DNA of 64,000 nt. Origin: Sorghum bicolor (taxonomy: Eukaryota; Streptophyta; Magnoliopsida; Poales; Poaceae). The notes beneath the pieces are model-generated. The model saw only the letters and a list, made by a program, of their open reading frames with translations, made no database searches and was not told where the DNA came from. A program made the translations under genes and the position numbers. Of this stretch, positions 21,336-33,014 are shown one piece after another; position 1 is the first letter of the stretch; each line of letters begins with the position of its first letter. The DNA is taken from the NCBI RefSeq assembly GCF_000003195.3, contig NC_012878.2, positions 7,320,462 to 7,384,461 of the forward strand. Reading direction: 5' to 3'.

Positions 21336-21342
21336 TATATCA
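21336..21342 (+). promoter_or_regulatory. TATA-like box of the Hsp110 gene
   Basis: 'gtatatca' in GC-rich promoter DNA, between the heat-shock element and the C-rich leader. A start site near 21365-21375 would give a first leader exon ending at 21446. Confidence 0.5.
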
Positions 21343-21446
21343 CCGCCTCCTCTCCCCCCCTTCTAGTTCTCGCCAAAAGGAAAGCCCTGCCCGTACCTCC
21401 GTTGCGGCGCTACGAGCTCGACGGGCCTCGATCTCCACCTCTGAAG

Positions 21447-21708
21447 GTACGATCGGAATCTCCATTCCTTCTTACTGGATGGCTAGGTTATTTTTTTTGG
21501 ATGTTTTTGCGGCGGGTTTGGAGCCGTCGACTGGGGCGGCGGGTTTGTAGTCGTCGGCTGGGATTCGCATTGCGTTTGGTTAGAGTTCATAGCTGTTCGC
21601 TTTGATGCGTGAAATTCATGGTTTCGGCGTTCTTGTCTTAGATTCACTGAAGAATTCGCTACTTCTGTGCTCTGCCTAACCAGTAGATCTCTGCCTTTTG
21701 CGATGCAG
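21447..21708 (+). other. 5' UTR intron of the Hsp110 gene
   Basis: Donor CTGAAG|GTACGA and acceptor TTTTGCGATGCAG|TGG bound 262 bp of T-rich sequence in the leader, 58 bp before the ATG. Leader introns are common in plant chaperone genes. Confidence 0.6.
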
Positions 21709-21766
21709 TGGCTGCTCGTGATCTAGATCTGAAGCCGTAGCGGTCGGCACAGAGTGTGAATCGAAG

Positions 21767-24700
21767 ATGAGCGTGGTGGGGTTCGACCTCGGCAATGAGA
21801 GCTGCATCGTGGCGGTCGCGCGGCAGCGCGGCATCGACGTGGTCCTCAACGAGGAGTCCAAGCGCGAGACACCCGCCATCGTCTGCTTCGGGGACAAGCA
21901 GAGGTTCATCGGCACCGCCGGCGCCGCGTCCTCCACCATGAACCCCAAAAACTCCATCTCTCAGATCAAGCGCCTGCTCGGCCGCAAGTTCTCCGACCCC
22001 GAGCTGCAGAGCGATCTCGCCTCCTTCCCGTTCCGTGTCACGGAGGGCCCCGATGGTTTTCCCCTGGTCCACGCACGGTACCTGGGCGAGGAGCGGACCT
22101 TCACCCCCACCCAGCTGCTTGCCATGGTGCTGTCCAATTTGAAGGGCATTGCTGAGGGTAACCTGAATACCGCAGTTGTTGATTGTTGCATTGGTATCCC
22201 GGTCTACTTCACGGATCTGCAGCGCAGGGCTGTTCTTGATGCTGCTACTATTGCGGGTCTCCGGCCATTGCGATTGTTCCATGAGACGACAGCCACTGCC
22301 CTGGCATATGGTATTTATAAGACTGATCTCCCGGAGAATGACCAGTTGAACGTTGCATTTGTTGATGTCGGCCATGCAAGCATGCAGGTCAGCGTTGTCG
22401 GTTACAAGAAAGGACAGCTCAAGATGTTGTCGCATACGTATGACCGGTCTCTTGGCGGGAGGGACTTTGATGAGGCCCTGTTTAAGCACTTTGCAGCTAA
22501 ATTTAAAGAGGAATATAAGATTGATGTGTACCAGAATGCGCGTGCATGCATTAGGTTGCGCGTGGCATGTGAGAAACTTAAGAAGGTGCTGAGCGCCAAC
22601 CCAGAGGCCCCACTGAACATCGAGTGCTTGATGGATGAGAAGGATGTGCGGGGTTTTATCAAGAGGGAGGAGTTCGAACAGATCAGTGCCTCTGTGCTGG
22701 AACGCGTGAAAGGACCACTGGAGAAGGCCTTGGCTGAAGCTGGGTTGACTACTGAAAATGTGCACTTTGTTGAGGTTGTCGGATCTGGTTCTCGTGTTCC
22801 GGCTATAATCAAGATAATTACTGAATTTTTTGGGAAGGAGCCAAGACGGACCATGAATGCAAGTGAGTGTGTTGCGCGAGGATGCGCTCTTCAGTGTGCT
22901 ATTCTCAGCCCCACTTTCAAAGTGCGAGAATTCCAGGTATTGGCTCCTCAGCTTACCTTTCTATATCTGTTTTAAGTTACTATGCATTGGATTATACCAG
23001 ACTAGTACTATATCTTAAACTGCTGTCTATGCTTGCTGTGTTCTTTTTTCCTAGAACTAATGCTGATAGTTGGTGTTGGTTAACCTGAAAATCCTGCTTT
23101 TGATTACCATCAGTAAGGAGTCTGTTTTAAAGTTTGAAGAAAGCATTTGGTTTGATGTGTTGTCCTTTTTCAGATCACACAATGACACACACTTCATTGC
23201 TTGTAAATTGGTGAAATTGTCGTTTAGTGGAGTAGCTGAAATTGTCGTTTAGTGGACTTGCATATTGAAGTTTAGAAAGATGTGTGCTGCTGTCTATGCT
23301 CAGTTAATAGTAATGGATACTGCAACAGTTGCAATGCCATCTGGATACTAAAACATGGAAAGATGTGCGCCACTGGAACTGCTTATTCATGTGAAATAGA
23401 TCACAGCACTGTGTCAACAATCAAACAGTCTATCACTCTTTTTCTTTTTTCTTTCAATGTTATCTTCACCTTTCTAGATATTCTTGTTGCATGCCGGCTT
23501 TTATTTTTTCCTCTGTTTCCTAGCGCTAATGTTGATAGATGCTATTGTTTAACCTGAAAATCCTGCTTATGATAACCATGTGTTCTTTTTCCTAGAACTA
23601 ATGTTGATTGATGCTATTGTTTTACCCGAAAATCCTGCTTATAATATCCATCAGTACGGAGTCTGTTTTAGAGTTTGAAGATAGTATTTGGTTTGCTGCG
23701 TTGTCCTTTTTTGGCATTACAAATGCTACACACTTCATTGCTTGTGAACTGGTGAAATTGGTGTTCAGTGGAGCAGCCGATATGTATACTTGTATTTGAT
23801 TTAGGTCGGCAATAATAGCCACTTAACTATTTAGTGGAATTTTTTTCCCAGGGTGTCCAACCGTTGCTTGTACCAATGGGCAATGGCCAACTAAATTTGC
23901 AATAGTATTCAATGAACCAATGGCCAACTAAATTTGCAATACTATTCAATGATGAATGTGGTCTGTTTTTTTCCTGGTTTGTGTTTTAATATCTTACAAA
24001 AAAGGACTAATTTGATCTCAGTGATCCTGTCTAGTTAAAGTGTTAATTCAAAATGTTCTTAAACTACGGATTCTTCTAAAACAGCCTTTAAGCTTTTCAT
24101 GAAAAAAATGCTGAAGTAGTTATTGCTGGATAAAGTAGGTACTTAAGTATTCCATTTTCCTGTTATGGAATAGTGGTAGTAGTGTTAAAAAATGCCCTCT
24201 GCGACATTTTAGGTGTGTCCTTGTGACATTCTCACTAACTTATTTTTTTCATTAATTCTTTATTATAGTTTGTGTTGTTTTCCTTTAGTGGTGTATTTTG
24301 TGGAATCCTGTCACATGTTGAACAGGAGCAGTCTGATCCACATCACATACAAGTACATGGTTGTGTGTTGTTATGTATTTCTGTACTTAAGATCTTAATT
24401 AAAACTGTATAAAATGAAAGGTTACTATATAACATGTGCTTTTATGTCTTGCATCCTGCGAATGACGCTGGATTGGTATTTTGCAGGTTAATGATGGGTT
24501 TCCTTTCTCAATTGCATTGTCATGGAATGGAGACTCCCAGAATATACCCCAACAAACCCTTGTATTCCCAAAGGGGAATGCAATTCCTAGCACCAAAGCT
24601 CTTACCTTCTTTAAATCCAGTACTTTTGAAGTTGATGTTTTGTATGTCGACCCAGATGACTCACAAATTTCACAAAAAATAAGCACTTACACAGTAAGCA

Positions 24701-27186
24701 ACCCTTTTCACAATGGTTATGTTATTCAATAGTAGTTCTGCTGGTGCTATATGTTTGAGTATTACAGCCCTTGCATGTATTACTATCGCTGATTTGATAT
24801 GATGTGCTAAACTTTGCAGATTGGCCCTTTCCAAACCTCCAAAGGAGAGAAGGCCAAACTGAAAGTGAAAGTGCGTCTCAACATCCATGGGACTGTTACA
24901 GTTGATTCGGCAATGGTAAATTAAATTAATATGTGTTTGTGCAGCCTCCTTTGGGATAGCTGTCAGTGTTTCTAACACTTTGTTATATGCTACTTTTGCA
25001 TGCAGATGCTGGAGGAGGAGGATGTGGAAGTTCCAGTCTCATCTGCAAATGAAGCTCCAAAGGATACTATGAAGATGGACACAGATGATGCACCAAGTGA
25101 TGCTGCTGCTGGATCTGATGTGAATATGCAGGAGCCTAAAAGTGCTGAGACCACTGAGGCTGCTCCTGCTGCTGAAAATGGAGCACAAGATACTGAGCAA
25201 AAATCTGTTCCGATGGAAACTGATGCAAAGGTATGATATGTTCTTGACAAATTGTTGGATTATATGATAATGAGGATGATATTATAATGAATTAGTCCTT
25301 TTTTTATTTTATTGTCATTGGTGAGCTGCCAGACAACAGTGCTTTCTGTTTATTCAGAGTTTTTTCTTGTATCTTGAGATGTCATCACAAAAAGTAATTT
25401 ATAGGCTAGTGTTCTTGTTCTGTCCATGTGTGTTAGAATTATAATAATTGATTGTCCACGTAAGTTATATGACTTGTATTCTGTTTATAAATGCCTGGTT
25501 GTATGTTTATGAACTAATAATAATTTGTTGGTTTACTTTATTGTATTTAGGTTGAGCTGTCGAAAAAGAAAGTTAAGAAAACTACTGTTCCAGTCCATGA
25601 GTTGGTCTATGGGGCCTTGGCTGCAATTGACCTGCAGAAGGCTGTAGAGAAAGAGTATGAGATGGCTCTTCAAGACAGAGTAATGGAAGAAACAAAGGAG
25701 AAGAAGAATGCTGTCGAAGCTTATGTGTATGACATGCGTAACAAGGTATATTGAGTTACATATACTATACCAATGTTGTCTTGTTAAGTTGTGAGCCTGA
25801 TTTTGTTTTCTTCTATTTAGCTATATGACAAGTACAGTGATTTTGTCACACCTGAGGACAAGGAAGGTTTGATTGCTAAGCTTCAGGAGGTTGAAGACTG
25901 GCTCTATGAAGATGGTGAGGATGAGACCAAGGGAGTTTATATTGCTAAACTAGAAGAACTTAAGAAGGTATGCCTTCTTTAGCATAATTGCACACTATTC
26001 TACATTTGATCATTGGTATAATGTTTTTCGATATTTAAGGTTTCAGCAGTGGCGGATCTAGGATTTTAAGCCAATTAACAGTCATTGCAAAATTTATGAA
26101 GAGGGCTAATGTATTTTGGCAAAAGCTGTGGGGCCAGGTGGCGCCACAGCTTATGCCCATATTTGCCACTGGGTTTTAGATAAATGATGATCTTTTCCTT
26201 TCTGATTGCAGGTTGGTGATCCTATCGAGGCGCGCTTCAAAGAATGGGAGATTAGAAGTTCTGCTGTTAGTCAACTGGTATACTGCATCAATAGCTTCAG
26301 AGAAGCTGCACTGTCTAATGACCAGAAGTTTGAACACATAGACGTGTCAGAAAAGCAAAAGGTATATCTCTTACTAGTAACTATAGATAAATATAAGAGA
26401 TAGGCCCTGTTTGGTTCCCCTTGAGTCACTTTAGTAGCTAAAGTTCCAAACACATTGACTAAAAGGAGCTAAAATAGTTTAGTTCCATTAGTCACCCAAG
26501 ACTAGCTAAAATAATTTTAGCTAGCTAAAATTTAGCAAGGGGAACCAAACAGACCCATAGTGTAGTTGGGCTTTCTTCCTTCCCCTATTCCCATGATAGA
26601 TTACCTTAACTGCAATGTGATTCATGAGAAATACTTTGACATTGGATTGCATTTCTGATATAGCTGTTCTCAACATGCAAGTCTGGCTGTTCTGGTGGTA
26701 TTGTGGCAGAAGGATTAAGGAATAGGAGATGGTTTTTTCTGTTACTAAAACTCATTCTGTTTTACAGGTCATTAATGAGTGTTCGGAAGCAGAGACTTGG
26801 CTAATAGAGAAAAAGCAGCAGCAGGATGCTCTGCCAAAGCATGCTAATCCGGTCCTTCTTGCCGCTGACCTTAAGAAGAAAGCTGAAACACTTGACAGGT
26901 TAGTATATGACCTATATGCCCGTCTCCCTTTCTGAGGCTACCTTATTACTGAGAGAATCCCTAAACCTTGATCAACAGGTTCTGCAAGCCGATTATGACG
27001 AAACCGAAGCCAGCTCCTAAGCCACAGACTCCGCCTCCGGTAGAAACCCAGGCTCCTGAGCCTCAGACGCCAGAGCAGCAGCAATCAAATGGCGAAAGCG
27101 CAGCCAGCGAGGGAGCTGCAGAGGAGCCTCCAGCCGAGCAGATGGACACAGACAAACCTGAGGGAGCCACAGATCCCTCGGCCTAG
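21767..27186 (+). CDS. Hsp110/SSE-type heat shock 70 family protein
   Basis: Nine coding exons give 842 residues: 21767-22936, 24487-24693, 24820-24915, 25006-25230, 25551-25745, 25821-25967, 26212-26361, 26768-26898, 26979-27186; every junction is GT-AG and in frame. Residues 1-390 (exon 1) are the Hsp70-type ATPase domain, beginning VVGFDLGNESCIVAVARQRG with the ESKRETPA segment typical of Hsp110. Then come the beta domain, an acidic insert rich in A/E/T (about 492-566), a helical bundle and a P/Q/E-rich tail. Length and the acidic insert match Arabidopsis Hsp70-14/-15 (831 aa). Family knowledge: these cytosolic/nuclear proteins are nucleotide-exchange factors and holdases for Hsp70, helping to clear aggregates after heat. 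No ER signal and no HDEL end are present. The heat-shock element upstream predicts heat induction. Confidence 0.95.
23039..23785. repeat. direct duplication within Hsp110 intron 1
   Basis: About 200 bp at 23039-23240 recurs at 23582-23785 (offset about 542 bp; both begin near 'ttcctagaactaatg' and end near 'gtggag.agc'). A partial third copy lies at 23508-23580. Intron 1 (22937-24486, 1550 bp) is the longest of the gene. Confidence 0.75.
26403..26556. mobile_element. MITE in Hsp110 intron 7 (154 bp)
   Basis: Terminal inverted repeats GGCCCTGTTTGGTTCCCC and (right end, complement) GGGTCTGTTTGGTTCCCC, flanked by ATA (26400-26402, 26557-26559). It lies wholly inside the intron, 41 bp after the splice donor. 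Confidence 0.8.
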
Positions 27187-28558
27187 CTTTGCCGTTGATC
27201 AAACATTTGTGTGATTGACCCTGTTCACCTGCTGTTATAGTCGGTAGGGTTGTGAACTAAGCGAGATGGTTGTTCGGTCACATTTGAGGATGTGTGTTGG
27301 GACGTTTTATGTTATTCTGTTTCTTGTTTCTTGACAAAGGAGGTGGTTGGATGGTTAAGGATTAAGAGCAGTGGGGTACACATTCTCAGGTTTTTCCCCC
27401 ATGCGCTCGATGTAATCTTTATTGATGATGGTCCGTAAGACCGTGGGTAAATGTCGAATCCGAATTTTTCGTGTTTTTTTTTGTAAAGGTTTTTTTTTTT
27501 TGCTGGAAAAACATCAGGGTCTGCACATTTAGTTAAGATTATTATTCATCAAGTCTCTGCACCAACTGTTCCAACTAAGGTCTTCTCTGCCACACCTTAT
27601 CCAGTAGTTTCTGGGAGCTCTTTAAAATCAGTTGCGCATCAACATTTACCAGTGCAGCTGCTCAAGAAGCCAGAAAGAAAAACTCATCAGTGAAGCAGAG
27701 CTGTACAAAATAGTTAACATTAACATTATTAGTAGCGCTTTGAACACTTCCAGCTGTACCAATGTGGCGACTGGGAATTGTAGCTGGTGAAATGCAGGGC
27801 CTCTCTGGAGCTGGTGAAAGCTTCCGTGGCTACAACTACGGGCCGTTTCTGTTTTTTTTTTCAAACACTTATTTCTAAAACAGCTTTATGGTTAGAGCTG
27901 TTTTTTTTTCTCCTCTCATAAAGACATGAGTTGGAATAAAACTGAAAAAAAGTAACTTATTATACCTCTCTCTCATCTATGAAAGAAGTAATTGATGAAG
28001 CTATTTTATCAAATACTTTTTCTAAAATAGCTTACCTTTATATAGAAAATTGTTAATGAAGCTATTTTCTAAAAAAAACAGTACTAGTGAAGTTAAGCTG
28101 TGGCAAACAAGGTCGATAAGCTGAAACTCGAACCGGCCGATAAGCTGGAACTCGAACTGGTGAAATGTAGGTCCGCTGGCTACTCTTTGCAGTTGATTTT
28201 GAGTAGAAGACGTTGCTACAATAGCAATAGTATTTGAAGCTGTAGCAGGAGGCAATTTTATCAATAGTTCTGGCGTCTTGGATATAGCGAGCGAGATCAT
28301 CTTGAGTTTTTTAATTTTTTGCCACCCTTAAGTGTGCCAACGTTGTGTGTGTCAATGACATGTGGGCCAGGAATGACAAATATATAAGAACCCACCCATA
28401 ACAATGGCATGTGGTGGCAAATAATTAAAAGTCTCGTTTTTTGTCATTAAAAAAATTGGTAACTCCAAGTGTTCTAGCAGTTGCGCTTGTGCCAAATGTT
28501 TTTGCTCATTTTTAATTAGTCGTTAATTAAAACTTTAGTATGGAAGTAAGCAAACAAG
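27187..28558. other. Hsp110 3' UTR and intergenic spacer
   Basis: 27187-27480 is probably the Hsp110 3' UTR. The rest is AT-rich, with two related short blocks ('agctggtgaaa' near 27783 and 'aactggtgaaatgtagg' near 28155). No gene recognised. Confidence 0.45.
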
Positions 28559-28629
28559 GCACCAGTGGTCTAGTGGTAGAATAGTACCCTGCCACGGTAC
28601 AGACCCGGGTTCGATTCCCGGCTGGTGCA
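28559..28629 (+). tRNA. trnG-GCC: tRNA-Gly (GCC anticodon)
   Basis: 71 nt, intronless. Acceptor stem GCACCAG/CTGGTGC plus discriminator A; anticodon stem GTACC/GGTAC with loop CTGCCAC (anticodon GCC); T arm CCGGG-TTCGATT-CCCGG. Box A and box B are intact. It is followed within 5-11 nt by a T run (ggattttttg) suited to pol III termination. The CCA end is not encoded, as expected for a nuclear gene. Confidence 0.97.
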
Positions 28630-28982
28630 TGGATTTTTTGTTCTCCGGCCTTGTCAGTCGTCATTGACACCTTTTTGATTTTTTTTTCACGTCTTGATCT
28701 TCCATTCCACCCATTAACCCATATTCATTTGCTACTTCTACTATCGGTATAGTGACGACGAAGTGGTAAAAGCAATAGCCACGCCAATATCACGTCCCTT
28801 CTATATCTAGCAAGCAAACCTCCGCAACCCATGCACACAAGTGTTGTGAGCCCATGGCCATGGCAAGCACACTCCCACGGGGAAGAACCACCGGCACAAA
28901 CACACATCATGCCATTGCCATGCACGCCTATCTATCTAAACCATGCTAAACCTTTCTAATTAATGTACATGCACGCTCAGCC
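28630..28982. other. P450 upstream region
   Basis: AT-rich then CA-rich spacer holding the P450 promoter and leader. A weak TATA-like 'ctatatcta' lies near 28800; nothing stronger is seen. Confidence 0.4.
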
Positions 28983-30587
28983 ATGGCCATGGGCGCCCTC
29001 TGGAGCTTGGCCCTCTCCTACCCGGAGTTCCTCGTGGCCGCGCTGTGCTTCGTCTCCCTCTCCGGCCTGCGCCTCGCGGTGCGCGCGCGGCGGCAGCGCG
29101 TGCCCGTGAACTGGCCCGTGGTGGGCATGCTCCCGTTCGTGCTCGCCAACCTCGGCCGCCTCCTGGACGCCACCACCGACGCGCTCCGCGAGTCCGGGTG
29201 CACGTTGCTGTTCCGCGGGCCGTGGCTCGCCCGCGCCGACTTCCTGCTGACGTGCGACCCGGCGGCCGTCCAGCACTGCCTGGCGTCCAACCACGGCGGC
29301 TACGACAAGGGCCGGGACTTCGCCGAGATGTTCGACGTCGTCGGCGACGGGCTGCTGGTCGCCGACGCCGCGTCGTGGGCGCGCCAGCGGCACGTCGCCG
29401 CCACCGTCTTCGGCACCCCGGCGTTCCGGTCCTCCGTCCTGCGCACCATGGCGCGGCAGACCGTGCGCCTGCTCGTGCCGTTCCTGGACCGCGCCGCCGC
29501 CGGGGATGGTGGTGGTGGTGGTGGTGGTGGTGGTGGCGTCGTTGAACTCGAGGACGTGTTCATGCGGTACTCGCTCGACGTGTCCTACGCCTCCGCGTTC
29601 GACGCCGACCTCGACGCGCTGTCCGTCGCCGCCGCCGACGCGCCGGTGCCGGCGTTCGGCCAGGCAACAAGGGTGGCCAGCGAGTCTGCGCTCTTCAGGC
29701 ACATCGTGCCGGCCTGGTGGTGGAGGCTGCTGAGGTGGCTCAATGTCGGCCCCGAGAGGAGGCTGGCCGACGCCAAGGCGGCCCTCGACGAGTTCGTCTA
29801 CCGGGAGATCGCCGAACGCAAGTCACGGCTCGCCGCCGGAAGCCAAGCGGGAGAAGGCAGCAACCTCCTGGCACTGTACATGGCGTGGCCGAGGGACCCC
29901 GGCATGAGCGAGCGGCAGAGGGACCAGTTCCTCCGGGACTCCGCCGTCGGATACATGTTCGCGGCCAAGGACCTCATCGTCGCCGCGCTCACCTGGTTCT
30001 TCTACATGCTCTGCACGCACCGCCACGTCGAGGCCAAGATCCTCGACGAGCTCAGGTCCCTGCAACACACCGCCACGGTCGCGGCCACCGGCGGCGGCGG
30101 CGAGCACGCCGTGTTCGACTCTGACGCGCTCCAGCACGCGTCCTACCTCCACGCGGCGGTCCTGGAGACGCTGCGGCTGTTCCCGCCGGCGCCGTTCGAG
30201 GAGAAAGAGGCAGTTCGCGACGACGTGCTGCCAGACGGCACCGCGGTGCCCAAGGGCACCAGGGTCATCTTCTGCATCTACGCCATGGGCAGGATGGAGG
30301 GGATATGGGGCGGCGACTGCCACGAGTTCCGACCGGAGCGGTGGCTGTCCGATGTTGGAAGAGTCCGGCACGAGCCTAGCCACAAGTTCGCCGTGTTCAA
30401 CTGCGGCCCCAGGAGCTGCCTTGGCAAGAACCTGGGGCTCAGCAACATCAAGATTGCCGCCGCGGCGATCTTATACAACTTTCAGGTGGAGCTCGTCGAC
30501 GGCAATGTCGTTGAGCCACAGAACTCGGTGGTGCTTCACACCAAGAACGGGATGAGGGTTAGGATCAAGAGGAGGCACGCAGCATGA
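28983..30587 (+). CDS. cytochrome P450, CYP86 clan (CYP96-like)
   Basis: Intronless, 534 residues. An N-terminal membrane anchor (about residues 8-30) is followed by a linker with NWPVVGMLP. The I helix is around residue 326 (FAAKDLIVAALTWFF), the K helix ETLR at 395-398, the PERW motif follows (FRPERWLSD), and the haem loop FNCGPRSCLG starts at 472 with the thiolate ligand at Cys479. Layout and the NWPVVGMLP start resemble CYP96 enzymes, which in Arabidopsis include the mid-chain alkane hydroxylase of wax synthesis; substrate here is unknown, and an ER membrane location is expected. The I-helix position normally held by the oxygen-activating Thr is Leu (KDLI instead of GRDTT). A run of ten glycines near residues 176-185 comes from a GGT microsatellite. 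The start at 28983 is followed by a second ATG at 28989. Confidence 0.92.
   Translation: MAMGALWSLALSYPEFLVAALCFVSLSGLRLAVRARRQRVPVNWPVVGMLPFVLANLGRLLDATTDALRESGCTLLFRGPWLARADFLLTCDPAAVQHCLASNHGGYDKGRDFAEMFDVVGDGLLVADAASWARQRHVAATVFGTPAFRSSVLRTMARQTVRLLVPFLDRAAAGDGGGGGGGGGGVVELEDVFMRYSLDVSYASAFDADLDALSVAAADAPVPAFGQATRVASESALFRHIVPAWWWRLLRWLNVGPERRLADAKAALDEFVYREIAERKSRLAAGSQAGEGSNLLALYMAWPRDPGMSERQRDQFLRDSAVGYMFAAKDLIVAALTWFFYMLCTHRHVEAKILDELRSLQHTATVAATGGGGEHAVFDSDALQHASYLHAAVLETLRLFPPAPFEEKEAVRDDVLPDGTAVPKGTRVIFCIYAMGRMEGIWGGDCHEFRPERWLSDVGRVRHEPSHKFAVFNCGPRSCLGKNLGLSNIKIAAAAILYNFQVELVDGNVVEPQNSVVLHTKNGMRVRIKRRHAA
29506..29535 (+). repeat. (GGT)n microsatellite inside the P450 gene
   Basis: About ten GGT units coding for polyglycine in the loop after helix D/E of the P450. 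Length changes in steps of three would keep the frame. Confidence 0.9.
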
Positions 30588-31038
30588 TGCATCGTGCTAC
30601 TTTTCATCAGTTTAACTCCAGAAAATGGCGGGGAAAGGAACAAAAGGTGATAGAGCTTATATAAGAATAAAAATGCAGCACAAGTTCCATTCCAGATTAA
30701 TCTGCTCATGTAATTTCAGACAGGTTTGGATACAAGTTCTGAACTTTGATTGTTCTCATCAGGCAAATTATCGGTACAAAATTGTTCAATAGTTTCAGGG
30801 GAGAGAAGGAATTGCTGCATATAGTAAGATTTCCACAATTTCAGTAATCTGTAATGTACACTCACAGTCACAGGTAATACTTGAGTACTTGACACAGGTG
30901 ATAATGTATCTTCAGAATCCGTTGATTGCCCTTTTGCAGTCCAACAATAAATGTACTGACCAAAGAATCTAAAGAATATTTCAGTTAGAAGTTCATCGCT
31001 GATGTTTTGCAATAGATATCTTGCTGCTATCATTCAGG
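30588..31038. other. convergent 3' region of the P450 and L18a-like genes
   Basis: The two genes end 451 bp apart, facing each other. The stretch holds both 3' UTRs; no other gene is seen. Confidence 0.5.
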
Positions 31039-31616
31039 TCAAACTGCGCAGCTATTCAAGAACCGTTTGTTGACACAACATATCAGCAGAACAGAAAGGG
31101 TTATAATAGTTGCAGCTGTAAAGATAACCGCCTGCAGAAACCAAACCAGAGGAACTGTAATAAGAAATGAAATGATGTCCTTCAACTTAAACTCAAATGA
31201 TTTCATTGCTAATAGCATAAACTTGAAATTCCATCATAGGATAAAGAGTTTGTGCAGTGAATGTACAGTAGTTCTGAGACTAACCAGAACAGCAGAAGCA
31301 GCGAGTCCAGGCCGCTCACGAGGGTCCCGATTGTAGTACTTGCAGCAATAAAGAAGAGCTGCAACGTACCAAATGATAGGGCACAAGAAACCTAGAAGAA
31401 AACTGCACTAGTAATATTTCAATACAGAATCTACAAGTGAGAAAAAGACTACTGCAGTTCATTGCCAAAGCAGATTGACTCACCAAGACCAACCTATTCC
31501 ACAGCCACAGCAGGGGAGCCGTCTGTCATATATTGACAATCGTGGATTTTCTTCATCTCCAAGTAGTGTGTACTTACCAAGGCACGCCTGGCAACGACAA
31601 AATTCATCTGACCTTC
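31039..31616 (-). CDS. L18a-like small cysteine-rich membrane protein, 3' exons
   Basis: Three exons on the minus strand join in frame: 31616-31484, 31402-31285, 31131-31039, with GTGAGT/GTGCAG and GTTAGT/CTGCAG introns. The product contains a cysteine cluster (FCRCQACLGKYTLLGDEENP), then RRLPCCGCGIGWS, two hydrophobic segments (FLLGFLCPIIWYVAALLY and a C-terminal IFTAATIITLSVLLICC) and the linker YYNRDPRERPGLAASAV between them. This is the plant family often labelled '60S ribosomal protein L18a-like', which is a membrane protein, not a ribosomal one; function is unknown. The first of these exons begins in mid-codon, so at least one upstream exon with the start is missing. It probably lies before the intron containing the LINE at 32.4-33.0 kb, and the GC-rich block at 33.6-33.9 kb is the likely first exon. 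I could not find a start that joins in frame. Confidence 0.8.
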
Positions 31617-32436
31617 CTGTGAAATTCAGAAGAACCAATGATGTTAATGCAAAACGGCTCCAATAGATATTTGAAACACTCTTCACTATAAAGACTGAAC
31701 ACACTTCTTCTGAAATGACAGTGAGAGTTTTAAGGTCCAACAAACATGTTATAGTTATTGTGCATGGAACATAAGGATAAGGTATAAAAAAAGTTACCTC
31801 CCCTCATAAAAAAACAAGGCGCAAACCCCTGGCCGCAACAGTATTACAGTTATTTGGCAAAGTTAAAACCAATAACCTTGAAGCTTATCAGCATTTGCAG
31901 ATATCCCACTGCTGATGTAAGGGCCTAATGAAAAATGGTTCTAAGAACAAGTCATCTCAGGTAGCAGCTGCACAGATCAGACATGAGATGTTAGCATGGA
32001 AATCTGACGGTGCCTAATCTGTCAAAAGCAAAATTTTGCAGGAGAAAATGCATTTCAGAAGAAGTGTTTAGGTTTCGCATGAGCATGTGAGCACACATTA
32101 TGGATATCTTTTGTGTAAACTTCTGAATGGAGGCTGTTATAATTGTGGTTTAGCTATTTATTGTCAGGTTAAGTGTTTGCTGTAGGTTTGGTGATCTTTA
32201 GCTGTAGTGGAGTTGGGGCATTTAGATTTTTCCTTACCCTTCAGATTTGAAAGGGCCATCTTTCTCATGATGGAAAATATATAATGGATTCACCATCACC
32301 ATATGAAAAGTTAGTAGGTTAAACCAGTATCCAAACGCATTAGCCTATGCATGAGGAAATGATGCAGTCTATATAGTCAGACATGTGAAAACAAAACAGA
32401 GAAGCCACTCTAACTCAACTAAATCTAAGAGAGTAC

Positions 32437-32981
32437 GGGCACAACATGAGTCATCTGTATGACTGTATCTCTCTCAAATTTATGCTTCACTCGCGATCTT
32501 AGACTGATTATCAACCTGAACTAACAGTTCTGGTGCTGCTAAACTGAATCGTGCCCCTTTGCACAGGAAATCTGGAACAGGGTGGCATCTTGGGAAAACT
32601 TTGGAAACCTACAGCCAGCCATTCAAGCCCACGCCGACACCTTAGTTGACTGGTGGGAGGCGACCTTGCTCTCAGTCCCTAAAGAGAAGAGATGGGAATT
32701 CAATGGAATGGCCATATATATTATGTGGAATCTTTGGAATGAGCGCAATCGGCAAATTTTTGACAACAATTACTCCACAGCTCTTCAGGTAGCTGGGCAA
32801 GCCAAAGAGGATCTAGAGCAATATAAAATGGCCTTTGCAACTTCACATCATTAATGATCTTGTCTAGTGTTCTTGCTCGATTTGCGTTCATCCTGTTCTG
32901 GAACTTTTTGACCACTTAGGCCGGGTGGTCCATTTGGCCTTAGTGCTATCTTGTACATAAAACTTCTTTCCACTTTAACTG
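32437..32981 (+). mobile_element. 5'-truncated LINE
   Basis: An open frame at about 32567-32854 encodes the usual C-terminal tail of plant LINE reverse-transcriptase proteins (IMWNLWNERNRQIFDNN, then a helical end). It is flanked by a 14-bp target duplication, atctaagagagtac (32423-32436) and atctaagggagtac (32982-32995), one mismatch. There is no clear poly(A) tail. It lies antisense inside the presumed intron of the L18a-like gene. Confidence 0.8.
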
Positions 32982-33014
32982 ATCTAAGGGAGTACAAACT
33001 TGCAATATTCTGAC

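Noticed and set aside
28977..29702. 241-codon minus-strand frame opposite the P450
   Set aside because: Shadow of the GC-rich P450 coding sequence, with low-complexity threonine and glutamate runs.
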